Source: an uncultured Eubacteriales bacterium (GTDB lineage: Bacteria; Bacillota; Clostridia; Oscillospirales; Oscillospiraceae). Taken from it: a stretch of 17,487 bases of DNA. The stretch is taken from contig UROG01000045.1 in NCBI GenBank assembly GCA_900549485.1, positions 1 to 17,487 of the forward strand, in the 5' to 3' direction. The translations under genes were made by a program, and so were the position numbers. Shown here one piece after another: positions 6,662-13,492 of the stretch. How positions within the stretch are numbered: position 1 is the first letter of the stretch; each line of letters begins with the position of its first letter. The notes below the pieces were generated by a model. That model was not told where the DNA came from, made no database searches, and worked only from the letters and a program-made list of their open reading frames with translations.

Positions 6662-8107
6662 ATGGAAAAAGAAAAACGGGCGGCGTCGGCTGCCATTGAG
6701 GAAAAAGAAGCTCTGCTGACAGGAATATCGAACAGTATATGGGGCTTTGCGGAGCTGTCCCTACAGGAGTATAATTCCGCAGCACTGCTGTGTCGGGCGG
6801 CAGAGCAGGAGGGCTTTCATGTGCAGAAAGGCGTCAGCGGGATAGAGACGGCCTTTACCGCGTCTTTCGGTCACGGCAAGCCTGTTATCGGTATACTTGC
6901 CGAGTACGACGCTCTTGCAGGACTGAGCCAGGAGGGCGGCGCGGCGGAGAAAAAGCCTTTGTCCCCCGGCGGAGCTGGTCACGGATGCGGTCACAATATG
7001 CTGGGTGCGGGAGCTTTCGGCGCGGCGCTGGGCGTGAAGCATTACCTCGAGCAGACAGGACAGGCCGGCACGGTCATCCTCTTCGGCTGCCCCGGAGAGG
7101 AGGGCGGCGCGGCAAAAGCGTTTATGGCAAGGGATAAGCTGTGGTATGGGTTGGATGCGGCGCTGACGTGGCACCCGGACGACTGCAACGAGGCCGCCAC
7201 CGGCACAAGCAATGCCTGCATACAGGTGCAGTACCTTTTCCACGGCGTTGCCGCCCATGCCGCCGGAAGCCCCGAAAAGGGACGCAGCGCCCTTGACGCG
7301 GTGACTTTGATGAATCTCGGCACGGAATTTCTGCGGGAGCATATGGACGGCAAATCGAGGATACATTATACCGTCACGAACGGCGGCGGATGCAGCCCGA
7401 ATGTTGTACCGGCGGAAGCGTCGGTGCTCTACATGGTGCGGAGCGATCGCGTAAAAAAGGCGCTTGAGCTTCAGAGGCGCGTGGACGATATAGCCAAGGG
7501 CGCGGCGCTCATGACCGGCACGACCTATACGCGGAAATTTATTGACGGTCTGTCGGAAACGATACCCAATCACGCGCTTGAGGCTTTGCTGCATAAAAAT
7601 CTGACGGAGATCGGAGCGCCGGAGTATACACCGGAGGAGCTTTCCTTTGCGGATAAACTGGCCGCAACGTATGACGCGGCGGGGTTTGTTCCCGGATGCG
7701 GCAGCGATACCGACCCGGTGCAGGCTGAAAAGGTGAAATCTCTCCAGTCCTCCGCCGGTCACTCTATGAACGATTTTGTTCTGCCCCTCTACACCGGCAG
7801 CGTGTTCTGCCCCGGTTCAACCGATGTGGGCGATGTCAGCTGGCAATGCCCGACGGCGCAGCTGCATATAGCCGCGTGGCCGAACGGCTGTCCGGGACAC
7901 AGCTGGCAGAACGTTTCCTGCGGGTGCAGCAGCATCGGCCGCAAGGCGGTCATGCAGGCAAGCAAGATCCTGTGCGCGGCGGCCGTCGATCTTCTGACGG
8001 AGCCTGATGTTCTCGCCGCCGCTAAGGCCGAGTTTGGTAAGCGCACAGCCGACGGCTACAGCTGCCCGATTCCGCCGGACGCCGTCCCGACAATACCGGA
8101 GCTGTGA
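6662..8107 (+). CDS. M20 family amidohydrolase, AbgB-like
   Basis: At 481 residues it equals the length I recall for E. coli AbgB, the B subunit of p-aminobenzoyl-glutamate hydrolase, and shares its landmark blocks: GKPVIGILAEYDALAGLSQ (72-90), the metal-binding GHGCGHN (106-112), GCPGEEGGAAK (142-152), ALTWHP (167-172), the dimerisation-domain HAAGSPEKGRSALDAV, and STDVGDVSW near the C-terminus. M20D enzymes hydrolyse amide bonds of N-acyl or N-substituted amino acids and dipeptides with a di-metal centre in the cytosol. GGAG at 6651-6654 fixes the start. No AbgA partner is present. Its position behind an amino-acid importer suggests it processes the imported compound. Confidence 0.9.
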   Translation: MEKEKRAASAAIEEKEALLTGISNSIWGFAELSLQEYNSAALLCRAAEQEGFHVQKGVSGIETAFTASFGHGKPVIGILAEYDALAGLSQEGGAAEKKPLSPGGAGHGCGHNMLGAGAFGAALGVKHYLEQTGQAGTVILFGCPGEEGGAAKAFMARDKLWYGLDAALTWHPDDCNEAATGTSNACIQVQYLFHGVAAHAAGSPEKGRSALDAVTLMNLGTEFLREHMDGKSRIHYTVTNGGGCSPNVVPAEASVLYMVRSDRVKKALELQRRVDDIAKGAALMTGTTYTRKFIDGLSETIPNHALEALLHKNLTEIGAPEYTPEELSFADKLAATYDAAGFVPGCGSDTDPVQAEKVKSLQSSAGHSMNDFVLPLYTGSVFCPGSTDVGDVSWQCPTAQLHIAAWPNGCPGHSWQNVSCGCSSIGRKAVMQASKILCAAAVDLLTEPDVLAAAKAEFGKRTADGYSCPIPPDAVPTIPEL

Positions 8108-8173
8108 AAAAACGGGGCAAAAAGCGCAGTGCAGCCTTTTGCCAATGAAACATCTCAATAACATTTGACAAGC

Positions 8174-8208
8174 AAAAAAATGCTCTGCTCCATTAGCTGG
8201 AGCAGAGC
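8174..8208 (-). terminator. Terminator of the dehydrogenase gene
   Basis: Read on the minus strand, an 11-bp perfect stem (8208-8198 with 8192-8182, loop of five) is followed by seven T (8180-8174), 18 bases past the stop of the dehydrogenase gene. On the plus strand the stem is followed only by CCTTT, so termination of the M20 transcript there would be weaker. A further TTGACAA (8165-8171) / TTGTCAA (8211-8217) pair extends the symmetry. Confidence 0.85.
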
Positions 8209-8226
8209 CTTTGTCAATTCCGGCGG

Positions 8227-9315
8227 TTATTTTGTTTTGACGTAGCAGTTCATGGGGTGAACCATGTATTCGTTGTACGGGAACTGATCGGTCGTGACAT
8301 AGCCTGCGGGGGCGTCGATAAGCTGCGGAATCCTGTTTACGAGCGTTGCGCAGGTAAGCTCAACGGTTGCGGGCTGATTGACTATGCAGGTCGTTTCAGG
8401 CTCGCCGTAAAGCGTCCACACGTTCGAGTCGATCTCGTCCTTGTTGTAGATCTTGCCGATACATTCCGTCTCGAACGTAATGCCTTCTTCGGTCTCGGTG
8501 GTTACGACGGCGCGCATACCGGTGGCATATCCCGCCTTTACCGTCAGACCGAGCGTTTCGGACTTGAGATCCTCTTTATCAATGCAGGGTATGCATTTCT
8601 GAGTCTGGGAAGTGATGTGAAGTCCCATCTTGCTGCAAAGCCAGCCGTTCTGGTTCCACATATAGGAGGGGACATACTGTCCGCTTTCAACGAGCGCCTT
8701 GATCTCGTCGGAGGGCAGTTCGTTGTAAGCGCCTATCGTCCTGTTGAATTCCTCAACGGACAGACCTGCGCCGTGACCCTCGGCAAGAGCCATGCCGTAG
8801 TCCTCAACATTGTAGGAGCTGCTGCCGAAAATCTTGGTGATCTTGTGGGAGGAGCCGCAGAGATTGGTGACGAGAGTACCCCAATACAGGTCGCAGTAGC
8901 CGACGCCGGTGAGCGTGCAGTTGCCCTTCTTGGCAAGTGCGTCAAGCTTTGCGGTGAGGGCGGGGGAGGAGTTCCACGGATACAGAGCTTCTTCACAGGT
9001 TGTTATGGCGTTGACGCCGTGCTTTGCGCAGATGGTAAATATATCCTCAAGCTCTGCCACGGTGCTTCTTGTTGCGATGATGCAAACGTCAGGCTTGAGT
9101 TCGCCCAGACGCTTGTCCGCGTCGGCGGAGTTTTCAACGGCGACACCGACAAAGGGGAAACCGTTTCCGATAATCTCGGATACATCCTTGCCTATATGGC
9201 TCTTGTTGCGGCAGAATGCACCGACAAGCTCCGCGTCATGCTCAAGCACGTAGCGCATCAGATAGCGGCTCATTTTGCCTGCACCATACTGTACGATCCT
9301 GACTTTCCTGTCCAT
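8227..9315 (-). CDS. DapB/Ord-like NAD(P)-dependent dehydrogenase
   Basis: A 362-residue protein with an N-terminal Rossmann fold (KVRIVQYGAGKMSRYL; glycines at 11 and 13) and a segment DVCIIATRSTVAEL typical of dihydrodipicolinate reductase-like dehydrogenases. Its size and C-terminal half (TGVGYCDLYWGTL, EGHGAGLSVEEFN) fit 2,4-diaminopentanoate dehydrogenase (Ord)-type enzymes better than DapB, which is about 270 residues. No other ornithine-degradation gene is nearby, so the substrate, probably a short amino or diamino acid, remains unknown. The start has an ideal AAGGAGG (9329-9323). It is transcribed from the MerR-type promoter at 9358-9388, downstream of the regulator gene. Confidence 0.75.
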   Translation of the reverse strand: MDRKVRIVQYGAGKMSRYLMRYVLEHDAELVGAFCRNKSHIGKDVSEIIGNGFPFVGVAVENSADADKRLGELKPDVCIIATRSTVAELEDIFTICAKHGVNAITTCEEALYPWNSSPALTAKLDALAKKGNCTLTGVGYCDLYWGTLVTNLCGSSHKITKIFGSSSYNVEDYGMALAEGHGAGLSVEEFNRTIGAYNELPSDEIKALVESGQYVPSYMWNQNGWLCSKMGLHITSQTQKCIPCIDKEDLKSETLGLTVKAGYATGMRAVVTTETEEGITFETECIGKIYNKDEIDSNVWTLYGEPETTCIVNQPATVELTCATLVNRIPQLIDAPAGYVTTDQFPYNEYMVHPMNCYVKTK

Positions 9316-9357
9316 AATATATCCTCCTTAAAAATAATAATTTTTGGTTACGGGTAT

Positions 9358-9388
9358 ATTATATCCGTTATTGTTACAATAATGTCAA
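9358..9388 (-). promoter_or_regulatory. MerR-type promoter: 19-base spacer with palindrome
   Basis: On the minus strand TTGACA (9388-9383) and TATAAT (9363-9358) are both perfect but lie 19 bases apart, two more than optimal. The spacer holds TTATTGT-A-ACAATAA (9382-9368), a perfect 7-base-arm palindrome abutting the -35 box. This is the classical arrangement at promoters that MerR proteins activate by untwisting DNA. The regulator is encoded immediately upstream. Confidence 0.85.
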
Positions 9389-9402
9389 GCCCTTGCTTAT
9401 GA

Positions 9403-10239
9403 TTATTTTCCAAATCGCACAGGTATCTGCGTTTTGTAAAACATCCGCCGCTTTTTTGAATCCAGAATCGGGAAATCGAGTATCACCTCGCATATATAAT
9501 CGCCGGTTATCTCGTATTTGTGTGCTTTTATATACGAAAGCAGTGCGGCAATATTCTGCCGCTCATTTGAAAACTCGTCCGAGCAGAGACATATATAGCT
9601 TGCCGCCGGAATCTGCTCAAGGGCGGAGCCGCAGCCGTTTTCGGCAAACAAAAAAACCTCGTCCGAAAACAGCTCTCCGGCGGTGATCTTATTGCGCCGT
9701 ATTATTGTTCCGATGTTGGTGAAGTATGAAAGCGGGAGGTCGTTTTCTACAAGATTTGTTTTCAATTGCCGCAGCATATACTCATATCCGCTCTCGTCCT
9801 GGTCAAAAAAGTTCGTGCCGCATTGATATCTGTATATATGTCTGCGGGGAATGTATTCAATGAAGATCTCACCGTTTTTCGGCAGGGAACGGTATCGCTC
9901 ATAATTCCCGAGCGTCCTCGAAATCGACTCTCTGGACAGCTTGAGCGCCTCGATCTCCCTGTCTATCGTTTCAGCCTGCTTTTCAAGCAGTGCGATGCTG
10001 GTTTCAATGTTATCCACGGCGAGGTAGGAGCGTATCTGCCTGAGCGTCATCCCGTAGGCTTTAAGACTTTGTATCAGGTCAAGCTGCGCCGACTGTGCTA
10101 TGTGATAATAGCGGTAGCCGGTATAGGGGTCGATATAGTCCGGAATCAATAATTTTTCCCGGTCATACAGCCTCAGCGCCTGTTCGGAAACGTGGTTCAG
10201 CTCCGCCATCTGACCGATCGTGAGCTTGTGCAGATCCAT
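9403..10239 (-). CDS. MerR family regulator with effector-binding domain (BmrR-like)
   Basis: A 278-residue protein. The winged helix-turn-helix at 5-45 (KLTIGQMAELNHVSEQALRL, then YDREKLLIPDYIDPYTGYRY) carries the MerR hallmark ALRLYD and the GYRYY wing. A coiled-coil dimer helix spans about 76-118, and the C-terminal half (about 125-278) resembles the GyrI-like multidrug-binding domain of BmrR/BltR proteins, including the FIEYIPRRHIYRY opening. I chose ATG at 10239 because GGAGG (10251-10247) precedes it by seven bases; the frame is open 60 bases further upstream but without a ribosome site. It probably controls the dehydrogenase 87 bases downstream through the 19-base-spacer promoter. The signal is unknown. 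Confidence 0.92.
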   Translation of the reverse strand: MDLHKLTIGQMAELNHVSEQALRLYDREKLLIPDYIDPYTGYRYYHIAQSAQLDLIQSLKAYGMTLRQIRSYLAVDNIETSIALLEKQAETIDREIEALKLSRESISRTLGNYERYRSLPKNGEIFIEYIPRRHIYRYQCGTNFFDQDESGYEYMLRQLKTNLVENDLPLSYFTNIGTIIRRNKITAGELFSDEVFLFAENGCGSALEQIPAASYICLCSDEFSNERQNIAALLSYIKAHKYEITGDYICEVILDFPILDSKKRRMFYKTQIPVRFGK

Positions 10240-10270
10240 ATACCTTCCTCCAAGTATAAGGTTTGTTATT

Positions 10271-10299
10271 AGTTTACCATACTCACATATGTTTCGCAA
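10271..10299 (-). promoter_or_regulatory. Probable promoter of the MerR gene
   Basis: On the minus strand TTGCGA (10299-10294) and TAAACT (10276-10271) have a 17-base spacer, 32 bases upstream of the MerR start. Both boxes are weaker than consensus. The remainder of the gap to the kinase stop at 10380 shows only a weak ACCGA/TCGGT stem (10326-10343). Confidence 0.5.
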
Positions 10300-10379
10300 C
10301 AGTCCGCAGCGCGTTTATACCATATACCGAGCCTGTGATCGGTTTGCTTTCTGCTTTTCTGCACTCCTTGCCGCCGCCT

Positions 10380-11738
10380 TTAAGTATGTTCATTCACCGG
10401 TTCGGGAAAGAGAACTCTTATTTCCGTTCCAAGACCTGGTTCGCTTGACACTTTGATTTTTCCGTTGTGCAGCATTACGCCGTGCTTTACGATAGACAGC
10501 CCGAGACCGGTTCCGCCTATCTCACCGGAGTGGCTTTTGTCCACTCGGTAAAAGCGCTCGAATATGCGCTCCTGTTCTTCCGCAGGGATGCCGATGCCGG
10601 TGTCGCGCACACAAAGCTCCGTCCCGCCTTCAACATTCCGGACGGCAGCGTCAACACTGCCGCCGGGACGGTTGTATTTTATCGCATTATCGCACAGGTT
10701 GTAAACTATGCTGTACAGCACCGGAGAAATGCCGAAAACAACGGCGCTGCCGCCGCTCAAGGACAGTGTGATCCCGCTGCTGTCGGCTTCCTGCTGCAAG
10801 CTGTCTATTGCGTTGCGGGCGATCAGGAACAGATTAGTGTTCTGCCGCTGCATGTTGCCCGAACCGCTGTCAAGCTTCGTGAGGTCAATGATATCGCTTA
10901 CAAGCTTTGTCATGCGCTGTGCCTCTTTGCGTATTTTTCCGGCAAACGGGCGGATATCCTCTTCTCTTACCATGCCGTTTTCAAGCAGCTCCGCGTATCC
11001 GGAGATTGCGTGAAGCGGCGTCTTCAGCTCATGCGAGGCGTTGGCGGTAAATTCCTGACGGATCTGAGCGGTTTTTTCAAGCTCAGCCTGAGTTTTCTTT
11101 ATTTCCAGCTGCTGTCTGACCATGTTCCTCAGCAGCGGCTCAACCTCTGCAAGCTCCTGCCTTCCGAGATAGGCCGCCGGTTTTTCCGGGTCGATCATAT
11201 TGATAGGCTCTACCACTTTCTGTGATATGCGGGAGGCCAGCAGCAGGGAGAGCGCGAGTACCAGAAGTATTACCAGGGCTATCGGCCGGGCAAAGCCGAG
11301 AAGCAATACCCATAATGTGCTCTGCACGTTTGACAGGCGTATCACTGTCCCGTCGGGGAGAAGCTGCGCGGCGTAAAAAAGCTTTTCGGACAGAGTTTTC
11401 GAGTACCTTTCTGCTTCACCGAAGCCCTGTTCCTTAGCCATTTTAATTTCCTCACGTTCAAGGTGGTTTTCCATCGTACCGGAATCCGCCTCATTGTCAT
11501 ACAGCACATTTCCGTCTGCATCGATCCATGTGATGCGGCAGTCCCCGCTCTCAAGACCGTCAAAATATTTTATGCCGCTCAGATTTACGCCCTGCGCGGC
11601 CAGCTGAGTTTCGGTTTTCAGGCGCTTTTTCTGCACATCCGAAAAATAACCGTAAGTGAAGATCATGATAAGGATGAGCGAAATGAGAAAAGCGGACAGG
11701 GCGGAAAACCAGATGGAATTGAATATTTTCCGGCTCAT
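10380..11738 (-). CDS. PhoR-like sensor histidine kinase
   Basis: A 452-residue membrane kinase. Helix TM1 is at about 8-31, an extracytoplasmic sensor of about 110 residues follows (containing WIDADGNVLYDNEAD, the PAS-like PhoR pattern), and TM2 is at about 143-168. A linker with RISQKVVEPIN leads to HisKA with the phosphoacceptor H236 in SHELKTP, and the ATPase domain has N351 in CDNAIKYN, DTGIGIP (379-385) and GTGLGLSIV (409-417). I chose ATG at 11738 because GGAGG lies eight bases upstream and because the frame upstream of it is arginine-rich shadow sequence of the regulator gene. Its ATGA overlaps the regulator stop by four bases, giving coupled translation. Phosphate sensing is only suggested by architecture and the Pho-box-like site. 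Confidence 0.93.
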   Translation of the reverse strand: MSRKIFNSIWFSALSAFLISLILIMIFTYGYFSDVQKKRLKTETQLAAQGVNLSGIKYFDGLESGDCRITWIDADGNVLYDNEADSGTMENHLEREEIKMAKEQGFGEAERYSKTLSEKLFYAAQLLPDGTVIRLSNVQSTLWVLLLGFARPIALVILLVLALSLLLASRISQKVVEPINMIDPEKPAAYLGRQELAEVEPLLRNMVRQQLEIKKTQAELEKTAQIRQEFTANASHELKTPLHAISGYAELLENGMVREEDIRPFAGKIRKEAQRMTKLVSDIIDLTKLDSGSGNMQRQNTNLFLIARNAIDSLQQEADSSGITLSLSGGSAVVFGISPVLYSIVYNLCDNAIKYNRPGGSVDAAVRNVEGGTELCVRDTGIGIPAEEQERIFERFYRVDKSHSGEIGGTGLGLSIVKHGVMLHNGKIKVSSEPGLGTEIRVLFPEPVNEHT

Positions 11739-12409
11739 GCGCTTTCCTCCATTTTGTACCCTACTCCGCGGACTGTCTGTATCTGCTGCCCGGCTGCGCC
11801 CAGCTTTGTGCGGAGCGTACCGACGTGGACGTCGACGGTCCTTGTTTCTCCGGCAAAATCCGAGCCCCACACGGAAGAGAGCAGGCTGTCGCGGGTAAAG
11901 ACGCATCCGGGATTTCCCGCAAGGAGCTTGAGCAGATCATACTCCTTGAGCGTAAGCGTGACGTTTTGCCCGCCTGCGGTCACGGAGTGCCGGACGGGAT
12001 CGATCCTTATAGCGCCGCATACGATGGACGCCGCTTTCTTCTTAGGTCCTGTGCGCCGCAGAACGGCCTTGATACGCGATACCATTTCCATCATGCCGAA
12101 CGGCTTGCAGAGGTAATCATCCGCACCGAGGTCAAGCCCGATGACCTTGTCATACTCCGTTCCTTTTGCCGTCGCCATGATAACGGGAATGTCAGCTGAA
12201 GCGGCGGAAGCGCGAAGCGCTTTTAGAACGGATATTCCGTCTTCTCCGGGAAGCATGATGTCCAATATTATAAGCTCCGGAAGCTCTGTCTTCATGGCTT
12301 CCCAGAATGGTTTGCTGTCGGAAAAGCCCTTTGCCTCAAAGCCCGCCATTCCCAAGGTATACAGCATCAGATCACGGATGCTGTCTTCATCTTCAACACA
12401 GTATATCAT
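11735..12409 (-). CDS. OmpR/PhoB family response regulator (PhoP-like)
   Basis: A 224-residue regulator. The receiver domain (1-115) has the acidic pair in VEDED, phosphoacceptor D50 in LIILDIMLPGEDG and K102 in CKPF. The winged-helix DNA-binding domain (about 125-220) contains LTLKEYDLLKLLAGNPGCVF, DVHVGTLRTKLG and VRGVGYKM, diagnostic of the OmpR/PhoB group. AAAGGAC lies about eight bases before ATG. It is co-transcribed with the kinase. Upstream is a TTTACA direct repeat that could be its own site. The target genes are not obvious here; no pst or phoU gene lies in the window. Confidence 0.95.
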   Translation of the reverse strand: MIYCVEDEDSIRDLMLYTLGMAGFEAKGFSDSKPFWEAMKTELPELIILDIMLPGEDGISVLKALRASAASADIPVIMATAKGTEYDKVIGLDLGADDYLCKPFGMMEMVSRIKAVLRRTGPKKKAASIVCGAIRIDPVRHSVTAGGQNVTLTLKEYDLLKLLAGNPGCVFTRDSLLSSVWGSDFAGETRTVDVHVGTLRTKLGAAGQQIQTVRGVGYKMEESA

Positions 12410-12481
12410 ACGTCCTGTCCTTTCGATTCTATGCCCGATAGCCTGATGTCAGCCTATTGCTGTTATTATGCGGCGAAGATG

Positions 12482-12780
12482 TCAAAATGTATATCCCTTT
12501 TCTGTAAAGTTTGTGTAAAGTGCGGAGTTCAATTCCCCTTTGCTTACGTAAAACATGCTCATGCAGCGGCTTCGTTCTGCCGAGGGGCTTTTTGCGGTGA
12601 CGATATATCCGCTTGCCGCGCCAGCGTTTGTTATCCAGCACTTTTTCCCATTCAGTATCCAGCGGCTGCCGTCCTTTACGGCGATGGTGTCCACGCCCAT
12701 CGCGTCAGAGCCGCCGCGCTCCTCCGAGAGCGCAAGCGCAAAAACCGTCTCGCCCCTGCGGGCGGGCTCGATAAGCTCCT
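12482..12780 (-). pseudogene. Acyl-CoA dehydrogenase, inverted middle fragment
   Basis: On the minus strand the frame reads ELIEPARRGETVFALALSEE, then GGSDAMGVDTIAVKDGSRWI, LNGKKCWITN and MSMFYV. This is the flavin-binding beta-domain of acyl-CoA dehydrogenases (about residues 100-190 of some 380). The N-terminal helical domain and everything C-terminal are absent on this strand; similarity ends near 12540, followed by unrelated residues to a TGA. The C-terminal part of what looks like the same gene sits on the opposite strand from 12783. The open frame continues to 12817, but that part is antisense to the other fragment. Not a functional enzyme. Confidence 0.85.
12503..12519 (-). promoter_or_regulatory. 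Pho-box-like direct repeat upstream of the regulator
   Basis: On the minus strand TTTACA (12519-12514) and TTTACA (12508-12503) are in phase, 11 bases apart, like the tandem TT(A/T/C)ACA repeats bound by PhoP in Firmicutes. GATATA 18 bases after the first copy could serve as a -10 box. Only two of the usual four repeats are seen. The site overlaps the tail of a degraded acyl-CoA dehydrogenase frame. Confidence 0.45.
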
Positions 12781-12782
12781 TT

Positions 12783-12893
12783 GCCAATGAGCGCACGGCG
12801 TTTGGCAAGCCGATCAAGGCGTATCAGGGCGTTTCATTTAAATTTGCCGACATGGCCGCAAAGATCCGCGCCATTGACCTTATGGTATGGCAT
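12783..12893 (+). pseudogene. Acyl-CoA dehydrogenase, C-terminal-domain fragment
   Basis: Thirty-seven codons read ANERTAFGKPIKAYQGVSFK, then FADMAAKIRAIDLMVWH, the conserved R-x-x-F-G-x-P-I...Q helix of the acyl-CoA dehydrogenase C-terminal domain. It begins exactly where the minus-strand fragment ends and breaks into the CaiB-like fragment at about 12887-12893. About 70 residues that normally separate the two dehydrogenase pieces, and the last 100 or so, are missing. No start codon or ribosome site belongs to it. Confidence 0.85.
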
Positions 12894-13336
12894 TCTCCGG
12901 CTGGATGGGGCTTAACGGCGAAAAGGGCGGTGAGCCTGTTGTCGGCAAACCGTGGCTGAACGACTTTACATCGGCCTATGCAACGGTGTTTGCGGTTCTT
13001 GCGGCATATATCAATGTTCTCAAGGGCGGAGACGGACAGATCGTCGATATTGCGCAGTTTGAGGTTCAGGCAAGCTACTGCTGCGACCTCTATACCTCTT
13101 ACACTATGGCGGGACGTGAAAACACCCGTTCCGGCAATAAATCCGCCGCGTTCCAGCCCTATGGCCTTTTCAAGTCCAAGGATGGGTACGATGCGGCGCT
13201 CGGCGCATTCGGCCCCGGCGTGTACAAGAGAGCCATTCAGGCCATGGGTCTTGATCTTGAATATTACAACTTCAAGGATCTGCTTGGCTACGACGATGCA
13301 AAGATCGCCGATCTGAAAGAAAAGAACCTTATATAA
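12887..13336 (+). pseudogene. Class III CoA-transferase (CaiB/BaiF), internal fragment
   Basis: An open frame of about 149 residues begins FSGWMGLNGEKGGEPVVGKP and continues WLNDFTSAYATVFAVLAAYI, GQIVDIAQFEVQASY and GLFKSKDGY, characteristic of the middle of CaiB/BaiF CoA-transferases (full length about 400). The first 110 or so residues and the last 140 or so are missing, and no ribosome site precedes the first ATG. It joins the dehydrogenase fragment without a gap, so both appear to be leftovers of one deleted acyl-CoA operon, possibly of carnitine or related acyl-CoA metabolism. In intact relatives the enzyme moves CoA between carboxylic acids. Confidence 0.85.
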
Positions 13337-13357
13337 ATTCATGCCTCCTTCCGACGA

Positions 13358-13387
13358 TTGACGGCAGGAGACCTTTTGCTCTATAAT
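13358..13387 (+). promoter_or_regulatory. Promoter of the U32-like gene
   Basis: TTGACG at 13358-13363 and a perfect TATAAT at 13382-13387 with an 18-base spacer. Transcription from about 13394 gives a leader of about 100 bases that contains the foldable element at 13409-13469. Confidence 0.75.
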
Positions 13388-13408
13388 CAAGGCAGTGACG
13401 CAAAGCAT

Positions 13409-13469
13409 TAAGCATAAGGTGAATAACCGCCCGATAAAAACCGGTGCGGGTTAGACTTACCTTTGCTTA
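13409..13469 (+). promoter_or_regulatory. Structured 5' leader, candidate cis-acting RNA
   Basis: Nested complementarity fills the leader. TAAGC (13409-13413) pairs with GCTTA (13465-13469), AAGGT (13416-13420) with ACCTT (13459-13463), and, inside an asymmetric internal loop, AACCGC (13425-13430) with GCGGGTT (13446-13452) with one bulged base. The terminal loop is A-rich. I do not recognise a known riboswitch class. Could be a regulator-binding hairpin, a new riboswitch-like element or chance. Confidence 0.45.
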
Positions 13470-13492
13470 CAGGCGCATCATTAAGATAAATT

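Noticed and set aside
6761..7762. Minus-strand open frame of about 330 codons.
   Set aside because: Antisense shadow of the AbgB-like gene, whose motifs are fully conserved on the plus strand.
8257..9402. Long plus-strand open frame of about 380 codons.
   Set aside because: It is the antisense of the Ord-like dehydrogenase, which has the Rossmann motif, an ideal ribosome site and a promoter. The plus frame has no recognisable domain.
13395..13406. GTGACGCAAAGC resembles the conserved core of the c-di-GMP-I (GEMM) riboswitch.
   Set aside because: The upstream half of the aptamer, including the GAAA-tetraloop hairpin, is missing, the promoter -10 box lies only eight bases before it, and the downstream helices do not follow the GEMM layout.
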